DNA of 60,000 nucleotides from Nematostella vectensis (GCF_932526225.1 NC_064040.1:5555181-5615180); one strand, 5' to 3'. Counted from the stretch's first letter, positions 13,905-27,953 are shown. The notes: a model not told the origin generated them from the letters alone. Program-made: numbers and translations.

Positions 13905-14972
13905 TACACATATCACATACCCTACGCACTACACATATCACATACCCTATGCACTACACATATCACATACCCTACGCACTACACATATCACATAACCTAC
14001 ACACTACACATATCACATAACCTACGCACTACACAAATCACATAACCTACGCACTACACAAATCACATAACCTACGCACTACACAAATCACATAACCTAC
14101 GCACTACAGAAATCACATAACCTACGCACCACACATATCACATAACCTACGCACCACACATATCACATACCCTACGCACCACACATATCACATACCCTAC
14201 GCACTACACATATCACATACCCTACGCACTACACATCTCACATACCCTACACACTACACATACCACATACCCTACACACTACACATACCACATACCCTAC
14301 GCACTACACATATCACATACCCTACGCACTACACATATCACATACCCTACGCACTACACATATCACATACCCTACGCACTACACATATCACATACCCTAC
14401 GCACTACACATATCACATACCCTACGCACTACACATATCACATACCCTACGCACTACACATATCACATACCCTACGCACTACACATATCACATACCCTAC
14501 GCACTACACATATCACATACCCTACGCACTACACATATCACATACCCTACGCACTACACATATCACATACCATACGCACTACACATATCACATACCATAC
14601 GCATTACACATATCACATATTCTACACACTACACATACCACATACAATACGCACTACACATATCACATACCCTACGCACTACACATATCACATACCCTAC
14701 GCACTACACATATCACATACCTACGCACTACACATATCACATACCTACGCACTACACATATCACATACCTACGCACTACACATATCACATACCTACGCAC
14801 TACATATATCACATACCTACACACTACACATATCACATACCCTACACACTACACATACCACATACCCTACACACTACACATATCACATACCCTACGCACT
14901 ACACATATCACATACCCTACGCACTACACATATCACATACCCTACACACTACACATATCACGTACCATACGA
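13905..14972 (+). repeat. 25-bp minisatellite array 2
   Basis: About 43 units of the same 25-bp repeat, with local sub-families: an AACCTACG form (about 13995-14160), a very homogeneous block (about 14300-14570) and a 24-bp form lacking one C (about 14710-14820). Confidence 0.95.
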
Positions 14973-14975
14973 ATG

Positions 14976-16741
14976 TACTAAATTGCGTATCACACACTAA
15001 TTTGATTTTACAGACTTTTTGTAAACAAGTTTCTATTTGTATTCTTAATTTTCTTTTCTTTGCCGTGTTAGAATGGTTAGTTTCAATAAACTTTGGTAAT
15101 TAAGAAAATTGCTTGTTACCATGGAAATCTACAGGAGGTCGACATTAATGATCGATTCCACTGGCGCTTTAAAAAGAGCCGATATAAATTGTAAAAAAAA
15201 CACAGTTATTAAATTCCCCTGGCCGCAACAATTGCAACTTTAATAACGTTTTAGTGTTTATTTAGGAATCATACCTTGGTAATATCGTGGTTACTTTTAT
15301 CGTTACATCCTAGAATTGTGAAGTAAATAAGAAGAAGGATCGGAAAGTACAAAAGATGAAATTCTTGCAGTGAACAAAGGTAGGTCTTCACGGTTTGAAA
15401 TTCAGATTCATCAGAGCTGTTGTAACAACGATTGAAGCAGAATAATTTCAACTTTCATTGTAAACTGAAGCATTTGACTAAGAAATTACACTACTTCTTT
15501 TGGGCATCCTTCAAACCCAGGGTACGAACACTAAATGAAAAACACATTTTACTACGGGAGGGAAAATGGAGTTTGATGATGTTTGGTTTGTATTTCTGAT
15601 TAAAATGAGTACGTGTCGTCCCGACTTGACTCAAGACATGACAGTAATTTACTGATAAAATTCGCAAATATCTATACTCTGAAACACTATGAAGTCTGTC
15701 CGACAAATCGTTATGTGTATAGATAAGCCTTATGAATGCCGAGAAACGTCGTGTGCACACAAAAGCCGTGTGGTAAAGACTTTCGGAAGACCGTGAGTTA
15801 AATAATTTGTAGAACTTACTCTGGCATTGTAATGATACTGAATCATATCGTCCGCTTGTTGGTAGGAATGATTTTGTATAAACTCGAACCAGACACACCA
15901 CTCATTGGCAAATCCTGGGGTGGCTTTTTGAACTCAATAAAACCCACCATTCTAGACCATTTTCAAGCAAAAAAAAAAAGATTGAATAGCCCTTTGAAAA
16001 ATCCTAGATCCGCCACTCACTTATTCTATTCCGAATATTCGTGGTTTCAAGACATGAAAAACCCATAACAAAATCCCGATATTTTTATATTGTTACTTTT
16101 GTTCGCTGTACCCACGATTTGGAAATAATGACTGTGTTTTGAAGGTAGTTATAAGTGTTTTTATAGATATTGAAGTTGCTTAAACGTACACCCTGCCTTA
16201 AACTATCCTTAAACCTCTGCATGGGGTAGTAAAAGTTAAATTATTCTCTACTATACTTTGAAAATTGTTTTTTTAAGAATTCATTGGCTGAAGCCAAATA
16301 TTTGAAAAGATTTTGTTGACAATGCCCTTTTGGCAGCGAGCAAGTAGAAGTGTCGATGAGATTTTTTGTGCGAGAAAACTTGGTATTAAAGTTTGCATAC
16401 AGTATTCGACTTACGCGACAATGCTGTTTTTTTTTGTTTAATATTCAAAACCTTCAAAAAATACAACTTTCCTTGTATTATTTGATACTTTGGAAATAGA
16501 ATTGAGCTGTTTAATTGAAGGATGGATTGAGCCTACAAAACCACGCGTCTACAAGTCGGATATACCGAGATTAAAGCGACGTAGACTGTTTCGAATTCAA
16601 ATTACTAGAGATAAATGAAAAAAAAAAACTATCTAACCGATTCTTGGATTTAACCGTTATTATGCATAAAATGTTCGTTTATAAACAAATAAACAGTGGC
16701 GCTAATACTTTTGTTGATCCAGGAAACTACCGCTGGGGGGC
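14976..16741. other. No gene recognised
   Basis: Two minus-strand frames (15269-15451 and 15491-15901) have no recognisable motifs. 15905-16015 (AATCCTGG...AATCCTAGATCC) may be a decayed inverted-repeat element. Confidence 0.55.
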
Positions 16742-16750
16742 GATAATTAT

Positions 16751-16836
16751 TACCCTGGGTACCAGAGTCTCGAGGTTGTCGCCGCTTCGCGGCTCGTGTT
16801 GTCGGAGTGAAGCTCGAGCCCCTGGTACCCAGGGTA
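16751..16836. mobile_element. 86-bp inverted-repeat element with 9-bp target duplication
   Basis: Ends TACCCTGGGTACCAG and CTGGTACCCAGGGTA, continuing to CTCGAG on both sides. Flanked by GATAATTAT (16742-16750) and GATGATTAT (16837-16845), a 9-bp duplication with one mismatch. Non-coding, GC-rich core. Terminal sequence differs from the 35-kb MITEs. Confidence 0.82.
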
Positions 16837-17035
16837 GATGATTATAAACCATGGCCGAGGAATGTTAAAAATGAAAATCTTTGTATTATTGCGTTTGAAT
16901 ATACAAATTTACGGTTCCAGGAACAAATTTAAGGAAGTTTAGATACCAAGAAAAGTACACACGAAGTTCCAATTTACACCTTTTAGCGCGTCGTTCTCAT
17001 ATCAATAAAAATCGATTAAACAATCCCGCACCAAA

Positions 17036-17045
17036 TGCGCATGCG
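17036..17045. promoter_or_regulatory. NRF-1-like motif followed by a splice donor
   Basis: TGCGCATGCG with ATG|GTAAGT at 17101-17109. Same arrangement as at 24839. No coding exon identified nearby. Confidence 0.3.
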
Positions 17046-19755
17046 TGGGAGATGAGGACTTTTGCACTGTTTGGAAATTTACCAGCTAGTACTGGTTTGA
17101 ATGGTAAGTTTACATATTTCTTCTGCTTATGTACGTTTCATTCCTTGTCTGCCGGTAGATCTTCTTGTTGTATGTAAGGTTTTTGTATATTATAAGTAAT
17201 TTGAACACGCATCGTGATGGAAAAGACGCGATCATCCTAGGATAACAAAATGCTGAGTGAAAGGTAGGCTTCAAAAACTGGAGAGGACTTTGAGACTGAC
17301 TTTGTATTTTGCATTAAGAAAACGATATCTCACAAAGCTGGATAAAATTACTCTTTAAGACAAGGATACTGTAATGTGGTTCGTAAATTGACCACGTTGG
17401 AGAAGCTAATTCTTTTGCATATTAATACTGTGGGGTGTGCAAAATTGACTGGGTTCTTTTAAATTAGGGGGTGTTATTTAAACGCTGGCTTAATCATTAA
17501 GGGCTTTATTTTTATTTGTAATATTTTGATTTTTAACCCTTTATTGCGAAAACACGGATCATTTCTCTAGAAATTATTTCCTCTCGCATACACGAGCTGT
17601 AAATCCAAATTTGACTAGTGTGTACTTTTCAAAGTAACAGACAGTCAAAGATCGATATTGTGCAAACAATGAGAGAACCTCGCTAAATTGGTAATCAAGT
17701 CGGACTGTTAAAGGATTACCTAAATGCCAATAAGTCTAAACAATAAACGAAATAGGAACAAACACATACATTGGAAACAATGTAGGGCTGATAACAAGTA
17801 CCGAAAAATGTAAACAGTTTGGGTTATTAAAAAGAAGAGAAATCGTGTCGCACACCGCATTTGCAGCATTTGCTGCAAATTAATACTTGACTATCTAACC
17901 AATGTATTGTGGCGCGGTCCGTACCTGGCTTTGCTCCTTGAAATTCGAAGGAGGGGGAGGAATCCCGTCTAAAAAATAAGGACATGGAACCATAAACAAA
18001 ACGTCTTTATTAAAGGACGTATCCTTATTTACTGGATGTCTGAAAAAAAAACTAAAGTTGAATGTTTAATTTCTGCTCTGCTCCAAGCCTTTTAATTTCC
18101 AAAATGTAGGAAGAAACCATATTGGCCTGCCGAAATATCGTTTTTTTAACATAAATCTGCGTTGTTGTCGACTTTTTCTTTTAAAGGTTTTTTCAATTTA
18201 CACTGTTCACTTGAAGAAGAACTGGTATATTTGCTAAGGGGGGGGAGGGGGAGTGTCCACTTGGACACGCTGAACATGGAAAGATGTTATATTAGCTAGG
18301 GGGAGGGGAGAGGCAAGCAAGGAGTTATACAAGACTACGACTTGACTATTCTTCAAAGGGAAGTGACCGCTTTTTAGCGGCCGAGGGGGGTGAGGTGTGT
18401 GTCACACAGCCTTCGCGACTGCTCAATTAAAAAAATTAAAAAATGCAATAGTCGCAACTTTGTTGCAGCCTTTGAGTATAGATACTCACCGAGCTGTTTT
18501 AGTTTTGTGAAAAGAGAAAATTGGGAATCATGGGGGCATAAGTATAAAATGAGCCGGTACACCCAGAATTACCATCACTTTATAAAGAGAAAAGACAACT
18601 TTCGAGGGCTCTTTTGTATTAATTCTCATTTGAAGCCAAAAATCTGATATCTGACGGGTTGATAACGAAAATTCGCCAAAACAATTCACAGATTCAAGCA
18701 TTTTCTAAAAAAAAGTCAAAACAAGCAATCCTCTGCTAAAAAGGCAAGCGACTTTTCGAAGAAAAAAACTGCCTGCGAAAAAACATTTGGAGCAAGAAAA
18801 ACGTTTGTTAACATCACCGTCAGATATAAACAGATCATGGCCCCTCAGTGAAGGGCTATGTGATCTTCTTACAAGATTCATACTCACATGTAGGTAGTCG
18901 CCCGGGAAATGTTTTGATATTCGTACCCGTCACTGTAGTGATGCAGGGATAAACAAGTCTTAATGGCCATGACGAGAGAAAGCTGATAAGAGAAATCCTT
19001 TGTTACGCTGACGGACGAGGGGAAAAGCAAATATTGAATTTGCCGTAAGTCAGGGGTTGTTTTCGCGAGCAAGAGTCAATAGCAATTCCATTTTTATCTT
19101 AATAACTGCTGGCAGTACTGCAGACGATGTCACAAGTACAAATGTATTCGTCTAAGTTTACGAACTCGGGCTTCGATTGTAAAACCGAATGGAAAGATCA
19201 ATGGGGGATTAAAATACTAACTTGTTTGCACCTTTGCGGTACTTGATCTATTTAACGCGATTGCCAAATTGTGTCAAGTAGCTGTAACAACAAGTATACC
19301 TTCCCTCGCTCGTATTTTGCGTTTTAAATAGAGGGCATACAGCCAATTTTGACAACAAAAAGAATAAAGCGGTTGTATTTTGAGTGACCCGCTGTTTAAA
19401 GGCGTCTAGTCGCGCCAACAATTTGGGCCTACTGGCCAACACACTCAATTTAGACCTAATATTATTGCAATTAAAGATCGAGCGCAAAATCGACTAATAA
19501 TGCATTTCACACGCTTAAACCTTACCAAATCAGTACAGAACAAAGGTATTGTTATAGTATCTAAACAAAAAGATTTTTTTAGAAGATGTTTTGAATTTTT
19601 ACTGTCATCGATGAAATGCGAAAAAGGCAAACAACAGTAGTGGGATTCACTTAAGAGCGCAAACTCGTTCACACCCTGGAAAGATAGGAGCAAAAGCTTT
19701 CCCTCTATCTGCGGTCTAAATGTATGCTATGCTAATCACTGAGGGGCTATCTTAT

Positions 19756-20112
19756 TTAGTTATCGCAGTATACTGATGAAAGGTCGCTCTTCTGGCGGCA
19801 AGTGAACGCAGGTCTGTTGATCTTTACAGATAAACTCGATCGAAAGAGACATTCATCCTGCTTAGATCCCAGCGACAAGCGAATGTACTCCACAACGAGC
19901 GAAACTACAGGGAGCAAGACATGACAGGGGAATTGATGATTTAGGATTTCTCGCTTTCCATGTAACGTCGTGTTTGATATAACTTCATATTGATCAAAAT
20001 AGCGCGTTAGAATAGAGCTTTTATCTTCCTTTAACCATGGGATATCCCAAGGAGACGGTTTCACGGGGATTACCGCATTATAAGTGTCAGAGTTCATCTT
20101 CGACGACCACAT
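19756..20112 (-). CDS. Unrecognised 118-residue open frame
   Basis: Starts MWSSKMNSDTYNAVIPVKPS and is mixed in composition rather than low-complexity, with one hydrophobic stretch (CHVLLPVVSLVVEYIRL). I recognise no family. An upstream short frame (MTREEIVPSKNASLLDQF) ends just before it. It might be an exon or chance; no flanking splice structure was established. Confidence 0.2.
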   Translation of the reverse strand: MWSSKMNSDTYNAVIPVKPSPWDIPWLKEDKSSILTRYFDQYEVISNTTLHGKREILNHQFPCHVLLPVVSLVVEYIRLSLGSKQDECLFRSSLSVKINRPAFTCRQKSDLSSVYCDN

Positions 20113-20837
20113 TTTGTCATGTTCTAAAACTGATCCAAAAGCGAGGCATTCTTCGAAGGTACAATCTCCTCTCTCGTCATTTTTATTGACTCAGAATAAC
20201 ATGATATGTTCTTGGGGTACCGTAAAAGCGTGTCTTCTCGTTAAAAATGTAAATTGATTAAAGTGGTCTAACCGCTTTTAGTTGGTATTTAGTACAGTTT
20301 ATTTGTACCGCTATGACCAATTCATCAAAAGTGACAACCTAAAATACAGAAAATTTCTGACTAATGACAATCATTGCAATATTCCAATTAAAAGCGCTTA
20401 GTCATAAATTTTCTGTATTTGAAGAAACCACTGAAGGTGTTTTCCTATTTAATTTTGATCACTTAGAAAATAACTGGATTCACTTAAAAAATGACATTAT
20501 GATCAAGTCACAGAAGGACATCATAGACATACAAGAGCGCCCTCAAGACCGGCTCAAAGCCGGTGTAGAATAATAAGGTCTCTCTAAAACTCAAGGAAAA
20601 GTTTATACCAAGTCTGTGTAAACATTATAGCCTAAGACGATTTCAGAATGTAACATTGTGGCTTGCTCTAATGAAATATGAAACTTTCTAGCCCTACGTG
20701 ATATGACAACATTCATTGTCAAACAGCTGATGGGTACAAAAGGCACGTTGACATAATCTCAAAGCCAGGTATTCGTCTATTGAAAATACTTAAGTCGTGA
20801 TTGTCATCACCATCACGATCGCCACACTCAAATCATC

Positions 20838-21177
20838 TTAATTACCTTCAACGGCATCATAATCATCGTCATCATCACCATCAAGAGCATCTTCATCATT
20901 ATCACTTATCAGCATCATCATTACTGCATTATCAACAGCATCATTAAAATCTTCATCATCATCATCACCAGCGACAAGTCCGCATTTGCATACCGTCACA
21001 CGCATCACCATCATGTATCAGCATCGATAATCATCATCGCCACAACCTTCTAGATCAACATGATAATCATCATAATCAACAACAACATCATCATCATCAA
21101 CAACAACATCATCATCACCACCACTACCACCACCAACATCATCAACATTATCAGCAACAACAACACCAACATCATAT
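20838..21177 (+). repeat. CAT/CAC/CAA-rich microsatellite region
   Basis: Imperfect ATCATC, CACCAT and AACAAC runs over about 340 bp. The antisense frame (poly-Met/Leu/Val) is not a protein. Confidence 0.9.
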
Positions 21178-24100
21178 ATAGTAAAATAGTGACTTTGGCT
21201 TTCTTTTGTCTCACTATCGGTTGAGCAGCCACATTATTTTGTGAGGAGAATTGACAAATCAAGATTTAGTTATTGTACAAAATAGTGCAATTAAGTTTTA
21301 CTAATCTTTTACGCTTTTACTGTGTGCTATATTACACAGTCATATTATGTCGTATATAGCCTTAATTCTCGCTTTAGAATGACCATCAGTTTTGATTATT
21401 AATTTAAATTCTCAAACTCATTAATTATGCATGCGTGCATTAGCCGATGAGTGGAGAGGATTTGGGTCACATGCATGGGTCTTGATACCCAATGAAAACG
21501 TGATATGTGATCCAAACCACTAGTGATGTTCATCTGGATTATCATTGGATATCAAGAACTATTTATAGAACAATAACATCAATGACAACTTTATTTATCA
21601 TAATTTTAATCACAAGCCTAGGAAACAGTAGGCAGTCTTTCGGCGTAGAGGAAGCGTGAGTCTGCGGGAAGTCAGCGGTTTTACGGAGCCGCTTACCGGT
21701 ACGTAGTCGGAAATCCCGACTGACTCTCCGGCTTTCAGCAGTGTAATACATTGACTTCCGGTGTATTAGACATTACAAAACGTCCGGTATAAAAATGCAA
21801 CATTATAATGTGGGTATTGTCATCGCTATTTATTATGTAAACGACTCGAGCATTTAAGAACCCGTTTATATTGGGAGGAGCACGGGTTAACACTTGGGAA
21901 ATTTAAAAGGGCTTTTACTTTTAGCTGTAATTTCCATTGTTAACTCTCCTTACAACAATAGTTGGGTCATATAACCATTGCGAAAGATTCCAGAACTACC
22001 ATTCCAGAACTACCACTGGGATGTTGGCTTCAACCAATTTTCTTTTCGTCCTCACCGCACTTATGGGAGAACGAAAACGGTTGGCCGCGAAACTTTCGGC
22101 CATAGCTCAAGCTTCTCTCTCCGAATGAATGATCTTGCGTCGCATAACAAATAACAAAATGTACTAATTGTATTTCCCTTGAGAAAAAGCAGGTTGTGAT
22201 TGGACACAAACTTCTCGGCATTGTTTGGTCGATAGTTTGAAAAGCAATTTAGCATCCCCTTCGTGCCCCTTTTACAATTAGTGCAAAATGCAATTTCATC
22301 GTGACATTCTTGGGTGAATACTTGGAGAAGCGATATAAAAAAAACTTGTGCTTCCAAACACCTCGACACGATGAAGGCCTCGTGCTTTCATCTCTCTCGG
22401 TATTTGGAATCCCTGATGAGACACCCGCACTCGTTTTTCATATATTACATAACCACCAGTAATGCATTAAGAATTTCTGGATAGCTATAGCTGGTTTCGG
22501 TTCCCCATCGAGCCAAACGGTTAGAATTATTGAAAACCAATTGCACTCTTGTACCTCTCCTCTGGCATCTTCTCAGCAGTAAAAAAAACCCTGCTTGTGC
22601 CATCACTTGTCAAAAATAAGCCACAATTTTTTTGGGGGCATCTTTGTATCTTTTTGTGCATTGATTATGTCGTGCCTATGCTTTCGCAGATCTAATTCGC
22701 GTATTATCATCAAAGGGCCAGACATTAGCGGTAATTACCCTACCAAAGGTGGCTGTCAACGGCCTCTTGGGGGCAATTGCTGTGTAAATAGATATTCTTA
22801 CCAGAAGGTAATAAGGGAAGCACGTAGGCCTCTCGCCGCTGTGGCCCAGGTTCAAATCCTAGATCAAACAGGGGATTTTTTCCCAGTTTTATTCGAATTT
22901 GTGTCACAAGTAAGTTGAAGTTGAAGATTTTTTAAGTTGAAGAGTCTCGTCAAGCTGAACTACACTAACCTGAACCGAAGGGACGTAAAAAAAAAACACT
23001 TGGGACGCAATAAAGTGCTTGCAATGTTTACGAGGGCCATATGTTAGAAAACTGTGTATTCGGTTAATATGCTGACCTCGATGAACAAGGATTATTGTAT
23101 TATTATTGAAGGGAGTGTGAGGCCTTAAGTACTTGACATCGCGCGATAGTATCAACGCGGCGAGAGGAAGCGAAAACTTTGCGGTAAAGACCGGACCATA
23201 ATTGTTTTCACATGAATAAAAATACAAAACAGATTTAGGGTTTTTCTGAGCGAAAAAGCAGCTGTTTTTGATCTTTTGTTTAGTATTTGATGAAAAAATC
23301 TTGAGATGAATAAAGATTGGTTTTAGATTTGTTGTGTTTAGCAACGTTGATTGGGGTGTTCCTGGTCCTTAAGAGTATGATTATAATGCCATATTAATAA
23401 GCGATTCATAGCCAGTATTATTTAAAATTTTAACTTAAGGTATCAATGGGTGCAAAAAATAATGATAAGATAATAATAAGAAACATTGTTAGAAATATTT
23501 TTCGCAGCAGCTGGGGAAGAATTCCATCATTCTGCCCATAGCTACCGTGGAAACATCATCACAATGCCTGAAGGCAAGCTGAATTGCCTTTTGCTTCAAG
23601 AGCCGTGAACAATTACTTATTCAGCATTTTTACACAAATGTGATTTGCCCTGCATCAGGCTATGTATCTTTCGTGTGCCCTCTCAGTGCAAACTGCGAAT
23701 AGAAATAACAATTCAATAAGGTGTTTTTATGGGTAGGAATTTAACAAGGCCACGGCACCTTTACGCCTCTGTGGGAATACACTTTTCTCATCAGAACGTC
23801 TAATCTTCAGTGTAGGCTAGGATTTTCTTAAATTTTAGGGTATATTAGAATATAATGGTAGTAGTGTTAGAAAGAGAAGCTCACAAATGATTAATAGCTA
23901 TAACACTTGGTTGTTATTATGAACGCAATAATATGATTCTTATTCTTATGATTCTTATTAAAAAGGTTAGTGTAAAAAAAAAAAACACCGACGCTTGCCA
24001 TTCGCGCTGACAATTTCTGCATATCATTCGGCAAAATGTTATAAAAAAAACTTGGCAGAGACCACTACCAAGTTTTAGAATATCATATCTCAATCAGCAA

Positions 24101-24838
24101 TGATGATCCCTGCCTTTTATGTCCCGTGAAAAACAAATTTAGTGCAGCGGCCGAAAATATAGTAAGATTAACAGATGGTTTGATTAGAAGCTCTCATTTG
24201 CATAGCTAAATTTCTCTTCTTAGGATGTCCTATATTGTCTTGTAAAAGTTACTAACAAAAATCGCTATGTGTGTTGCATGGGTGTTTTGCTCTCACGGGT
24301 TGCACTCTTTTTATGGGAAAAGTTTTCATGCTGCGAGGCGCACGGATTTGTAAAGAATGAATACATTGTGAAATGAAAAGCGCTATTATTCCTTCGGAAA
24401 AGGTTTCACATAAATCAGCAGGTACAAATACTTCCCACCGGTTCCCCCGTCAGTCTACTTAAAACCGGAACAAATTCTGTCCATTTACCAAAGGTCCGGC
24501 TTAATCCCTACTTTGGACATTAGATTTTAACACCCTACTTTGACTACTTAAATGATGGAATTAAGCTTGTCTGGCTTGTTAACGGTGGTTGCCTTCGGGT
24601 TAAGTTTTTCTAAAGCGTAGGTGGGAGAATGCTTAATGGGGGAGTGACGGTAAATGAGATTGCTTTCCCTCAAACAGTTAAATAAGACCCAGAGATGACA
24701 TCCGGTATTTTAACCTCTTTCTATACCCATAACGTTTAGCTTTAGATTTTTTGCCAATTTATTTTGTCTGTGTGAGCTCTGGTTTCCCACGTAATGGAAA
24801 TGCCGGCCAGATATGTAATGAATGAAATAAAAATTGAC
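21178..24838. other. No gene recognised
   Basis: Several open frames of 60-146 codons overlap on both strands (21563-23344) without motifs I recognise. GGTTCAAATCC at 22850 looks like a tRNA or SINE B box but lacks a matching A box. Confidence 0.5.
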
Positions 24839-24850
24839 TGCGCATGCGCA
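24839..24850. promoter_or_regulatory. NRF-1-type palindrome, possible promoter
   Basis: TGCGCATGCGCA, a perfect NRF-1 site. 163 bp downstream on the plus strand is a strong donor (CAG|GTAAGT, exon edge 25013). This could be a first noncoding exon of a plus-strand transcript such as the GPCR; inference only. Confidence 0.35.
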
Positions 24851-26915
24851 ATCCAAAACATAAGCCTGAATAGCGAAGACAGATCCTTCTTATGTGCAAC
24901 ACTTTAGATAAGATCACTAACACAAGTGATTTTTATCAAAACAGTTAGCTCCTCAGATTTCGTCTCTGTGAATACCGCGATAAAGGTTGAATTGTTTTCC
25001 TGTGAGTTTCCAGGTAAGTTTAGCGCGTGTTTCGTCAACGACGACTATCAAAAGAGGATATTCCTCCGTACAAAAAGGAGGAGAAAAGAGATTCATGAGT
25101 TTTATGAAAGCTTGTTTTAAGGGGGAATGGTGAAAATTACATTGAATTTAAATTCTGTTCATCTTGACTTTCGAGTTTGTTTACAAAGTGCAGACTTGTG
25201 AAAGTGTTTGTTTTGTTGAGATGGCGAATTATAAACGGTTTGGCGGAATAGAGGCTCAATTGGCGGATAGCAAAAATCGAGAAACCAGTTTTAGTGGAAT
25301 TTTATGAGTAGACATTTGCCGCTAGCGTGTCAGTAAAAATTTGCGGTTTTATAAAAGTGTTGAATTGCTGCTTCACGTTTCTCTTGATGACATTGTTATG
25401 AATGTTTTGAAAATTTATGTTGTTTCATGTCTCTTGCCAAAATCCCTGCTGTTTTTGAATTAAATGTTTTGCTAAGAACAAAAACTTTTATGCATTCTGT
25501 ATCGAGGAGACAATCACCTTTAACGAAAATCTCAATTCTTAAACATTATTCCGCATTAAATTTCCGTTTAATTCAATAGCATTGGGAATGAAAAGAAGCC
25601 ATCGATTCGGATGGATTTTTGTAATGTTCTTGCTTATATTTGATAAAGAGGACCACAAATTTCATAGTCTCTGGACGAATTTTAACGGGAAGGACTAAGC
25701 AATTATTATTTGCCATACAATCGTAAAGGATGACTCTTATTTATATTTTCGTTTGTAGAAATATAAGAAAATCAACACAAGAAATATTAAATCAGTCCGT
25801 TTGTGGCCTCAATCATTCTCTGACGTCTAGAGTAACTATTATGATGTATGAGGCTATGGCCTGCACTTTTCCATATTGAATCTATAGATATTTGTTTTTC
25901 ATTTCCTTTTCGACCACAAAGTAGTTTAATTAAAAACAAAATGAATGTGAATTTGAATGGCAAAGAAAGTTTCTATCGTTTTTCAAGAAGCCAATTTTCA
26001 CCCTTGACTTAAACTGTTTTCTCCTTATCTTTCTTTTAAAATTCCATTACTCTCTTTTTACAAGCAACATTAGCTGTTTGTCTTCATCAGAAATGTCCAC
26101 ACAACGTTGAAAGAATTCTCTTACATTTCAATAAAGTTTTTTGGATGTAGGTGGATTTGGGTGTTTACATAAGCGCTCTGATGATTATTGTAGACTCTTT
26201 GTCGCTAAAACGATATTAATATTAACTTTATGCCCCTTGTATCAGCTGTTCGGGTAGGAAAACTGCATTTGAATGATACACTTGAGCCTAAGTTATTCCC
26301 TTTGTGTTATAGAGGCAGTTCTGCTTTCTAAGTTGTCATTTAGGCATTCAACGATAAATAAGGAAAACTCAATATTGTATAAATACTATATTTATTATGA
26401 TAAAATAGCAGCTGTTGCTATCTTATTAATAAAAGCCTGAAGACAATTCTATTTTGCCAACATAACCAAAGATTAAAACCGTTTTTATTGACCGCAGCTA
26501 GTTTCGGAACCAGCACATTCAAACTTGATCACTGAAAACATACTACTGTACGCCATCTACATATTTCTGACTGATTTCTTGCGCCATTAAATCGAAAACA
26601 TCTGTTTGTAGATCAATTTTTGTCTAAAAAGCAGTTACTAGAATCATAAGGCTTAGTTTTGGCGCGTCCGAACTGTTAGATGTCATACGGCTTTTTTTTG
26701 TGAAAATCATAGGAACAAATGTCTACTGACCCAATTATCCCCCAAGATATGGTGGTGTGGGACATAGTGTTAGGGCAGATTTGGCAAGTGAAATAATTAT
26801 TAGCTTGATAAGGAGTATACAAATCTCATATTTTCTAAACTGAAATCCGATAAAAATAGAGGCTTAGGGGGACTTCGAGAAAAACAGACGGGGTGCTCGA
26901 CAGCATAATCAATTT

Positions 26916-27008
26916 TAACCTTAAGAGATAGCACTATGGGCGTGGTCAACAACAATTCTTACCCCTAAGAGGTAGCACATTGGGTGTGGTCGAAGGAATT
27001 TCTAACCC
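26916..27008 (+). repeat. Diverged tandem duplication of about 45 bp
   Basis: Two copies sharing AAGAG-TAGCAC, TGGG-GTGGTC and AATTCT (26916-26959, 26960-27008). Non-coding. Confidence 0.75.
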
Positions 27009-27131
27009 TAATACCTAGATGCTGTGATTTCTCCTGTAAACTGTCAAGCCATTTGAATGACGTTTCCTATTTAGCACGCTCGAACAATGCCCGTTTTAAT
27101 AGGCTGTTTGATGCTGTATTTTATGTTACCG

Positions 27132-27180
27132 ACAATAAAGCCGGAAGTATCAACTGATCAGTTGACTTCTGGTTTATTGT
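27132..27180. repeat. Imperfect 49-bp palindrome
   Basis: ACAATAAAGCCGGAAG, then TCAACTGATCAGTTGA, then CTTCTGGTTTATTGT; the centre is a perfect 16-bp palindrome. Flanking GTATTTTA and TAAAATAC extend the symmetry. Possibly a small MITE remnant. Confidence 0.75.
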
Positions 27181-27953
27181 AAAATACGTGTCGAGCAATT
27201 GGGCCACCATTTACCCTAAAAAATAGGTCGAGCACACATTCTGATTGGCTGAGAGCAGAAAAGTTCTCAGTTTGCAGAAAGAAGGTAATTCAGTACAGTA
27301 TTACTGGACGCTGATTTGCTAACAAACAATTATACTATGGAGAACTCCAAGAGCCAGATGTGAAACGCATTCTGAAACGGACTCTTTCTGGTTTATTTTA
27401 GCCGTTTTCCTCCAAACTACGACCGTTTTGACCGTAATCAAACGGTTTCGAGTTCAATTTCAACTTGTGAGTTTTCAAAAAAAAAAAGCTCAAATTGCAC
27501 GAGCCGTCTTTACTAATGCAAACGCCCTGTGAAACTCGCCAAAATGATATATTTTGTCCCTCGTAGCTTTTCCAATACCTTCTTTTACAGTGCAATAGCA
27601 GGGGGTGGTGCACTGGATCGCTCAGGCTAATTAAGGCTTGACTATAGGCTTATACGCGGAACATAATTGGCAGCTTCCATGGCAACAGACTGTGCAGATC
27701 ATGTTTTTCTCCTATGGTTATTCACCATGCCAAATTTGGTTGTTGTAGATTGTCACAGTCTTGTATTTTCGAAAAATGCTTGGATTTCCGCGTTTAAGCC
27801 CATAGCAAGCCGCAAGTAATAATTTTCAAGACATTTAATTTTAGTCTTGAAAGCAGTGTCTTTCAAATGTAAAGATCACGGGGCTTCCCTCCCTCGAAGG
27901 TTCTACGGAGATGTTTCACTGCATGTATTGTGTAAACCCTATTCTAACAAAGG

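Larger units (their letters stand above)
11211..14975 (+). repeat. Tandem duplication of about 1.8 kb (unique block plus minisatellite)
   Basis: 11211-12132 and 12991-13904 are nearly identical (both start CGAGATCCATCAAAACGAAA) at an offset of 1780 bp, with scattered substitutions and a few small indels (e.g. 8 bp near 11978). Each block is followed by its own 25-bp minisatellite array. No gene in either copy. Confidence 0.93.
16846..20837. other. No gene recognised
   Basis: Holds the 17036 NRF-1-like motif, G-rich tracts at 18238-18250 and 18299-18312, and the unrecognised frame at 19756-20112. Confidence 0.5.

Noticed and set aside
12133-14972. Possible CRISPR-like array
   Set aside because: Units are contiguous with no unique spacers, in a eukaryotic context; this is a minisatellite.
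20838-21262. Poly-Leu/Met/Val antisense frame resembling a membrane protein
   Set aside because: It is a translation of CAT/CAC/CAA microsatellite.
22820-22870. tRNA-like B box GGTTCAAATCC
   Set aside because: No fitting A box or acceptor stem; the GGTTCGAAACCC at 576 fails for the same reason.
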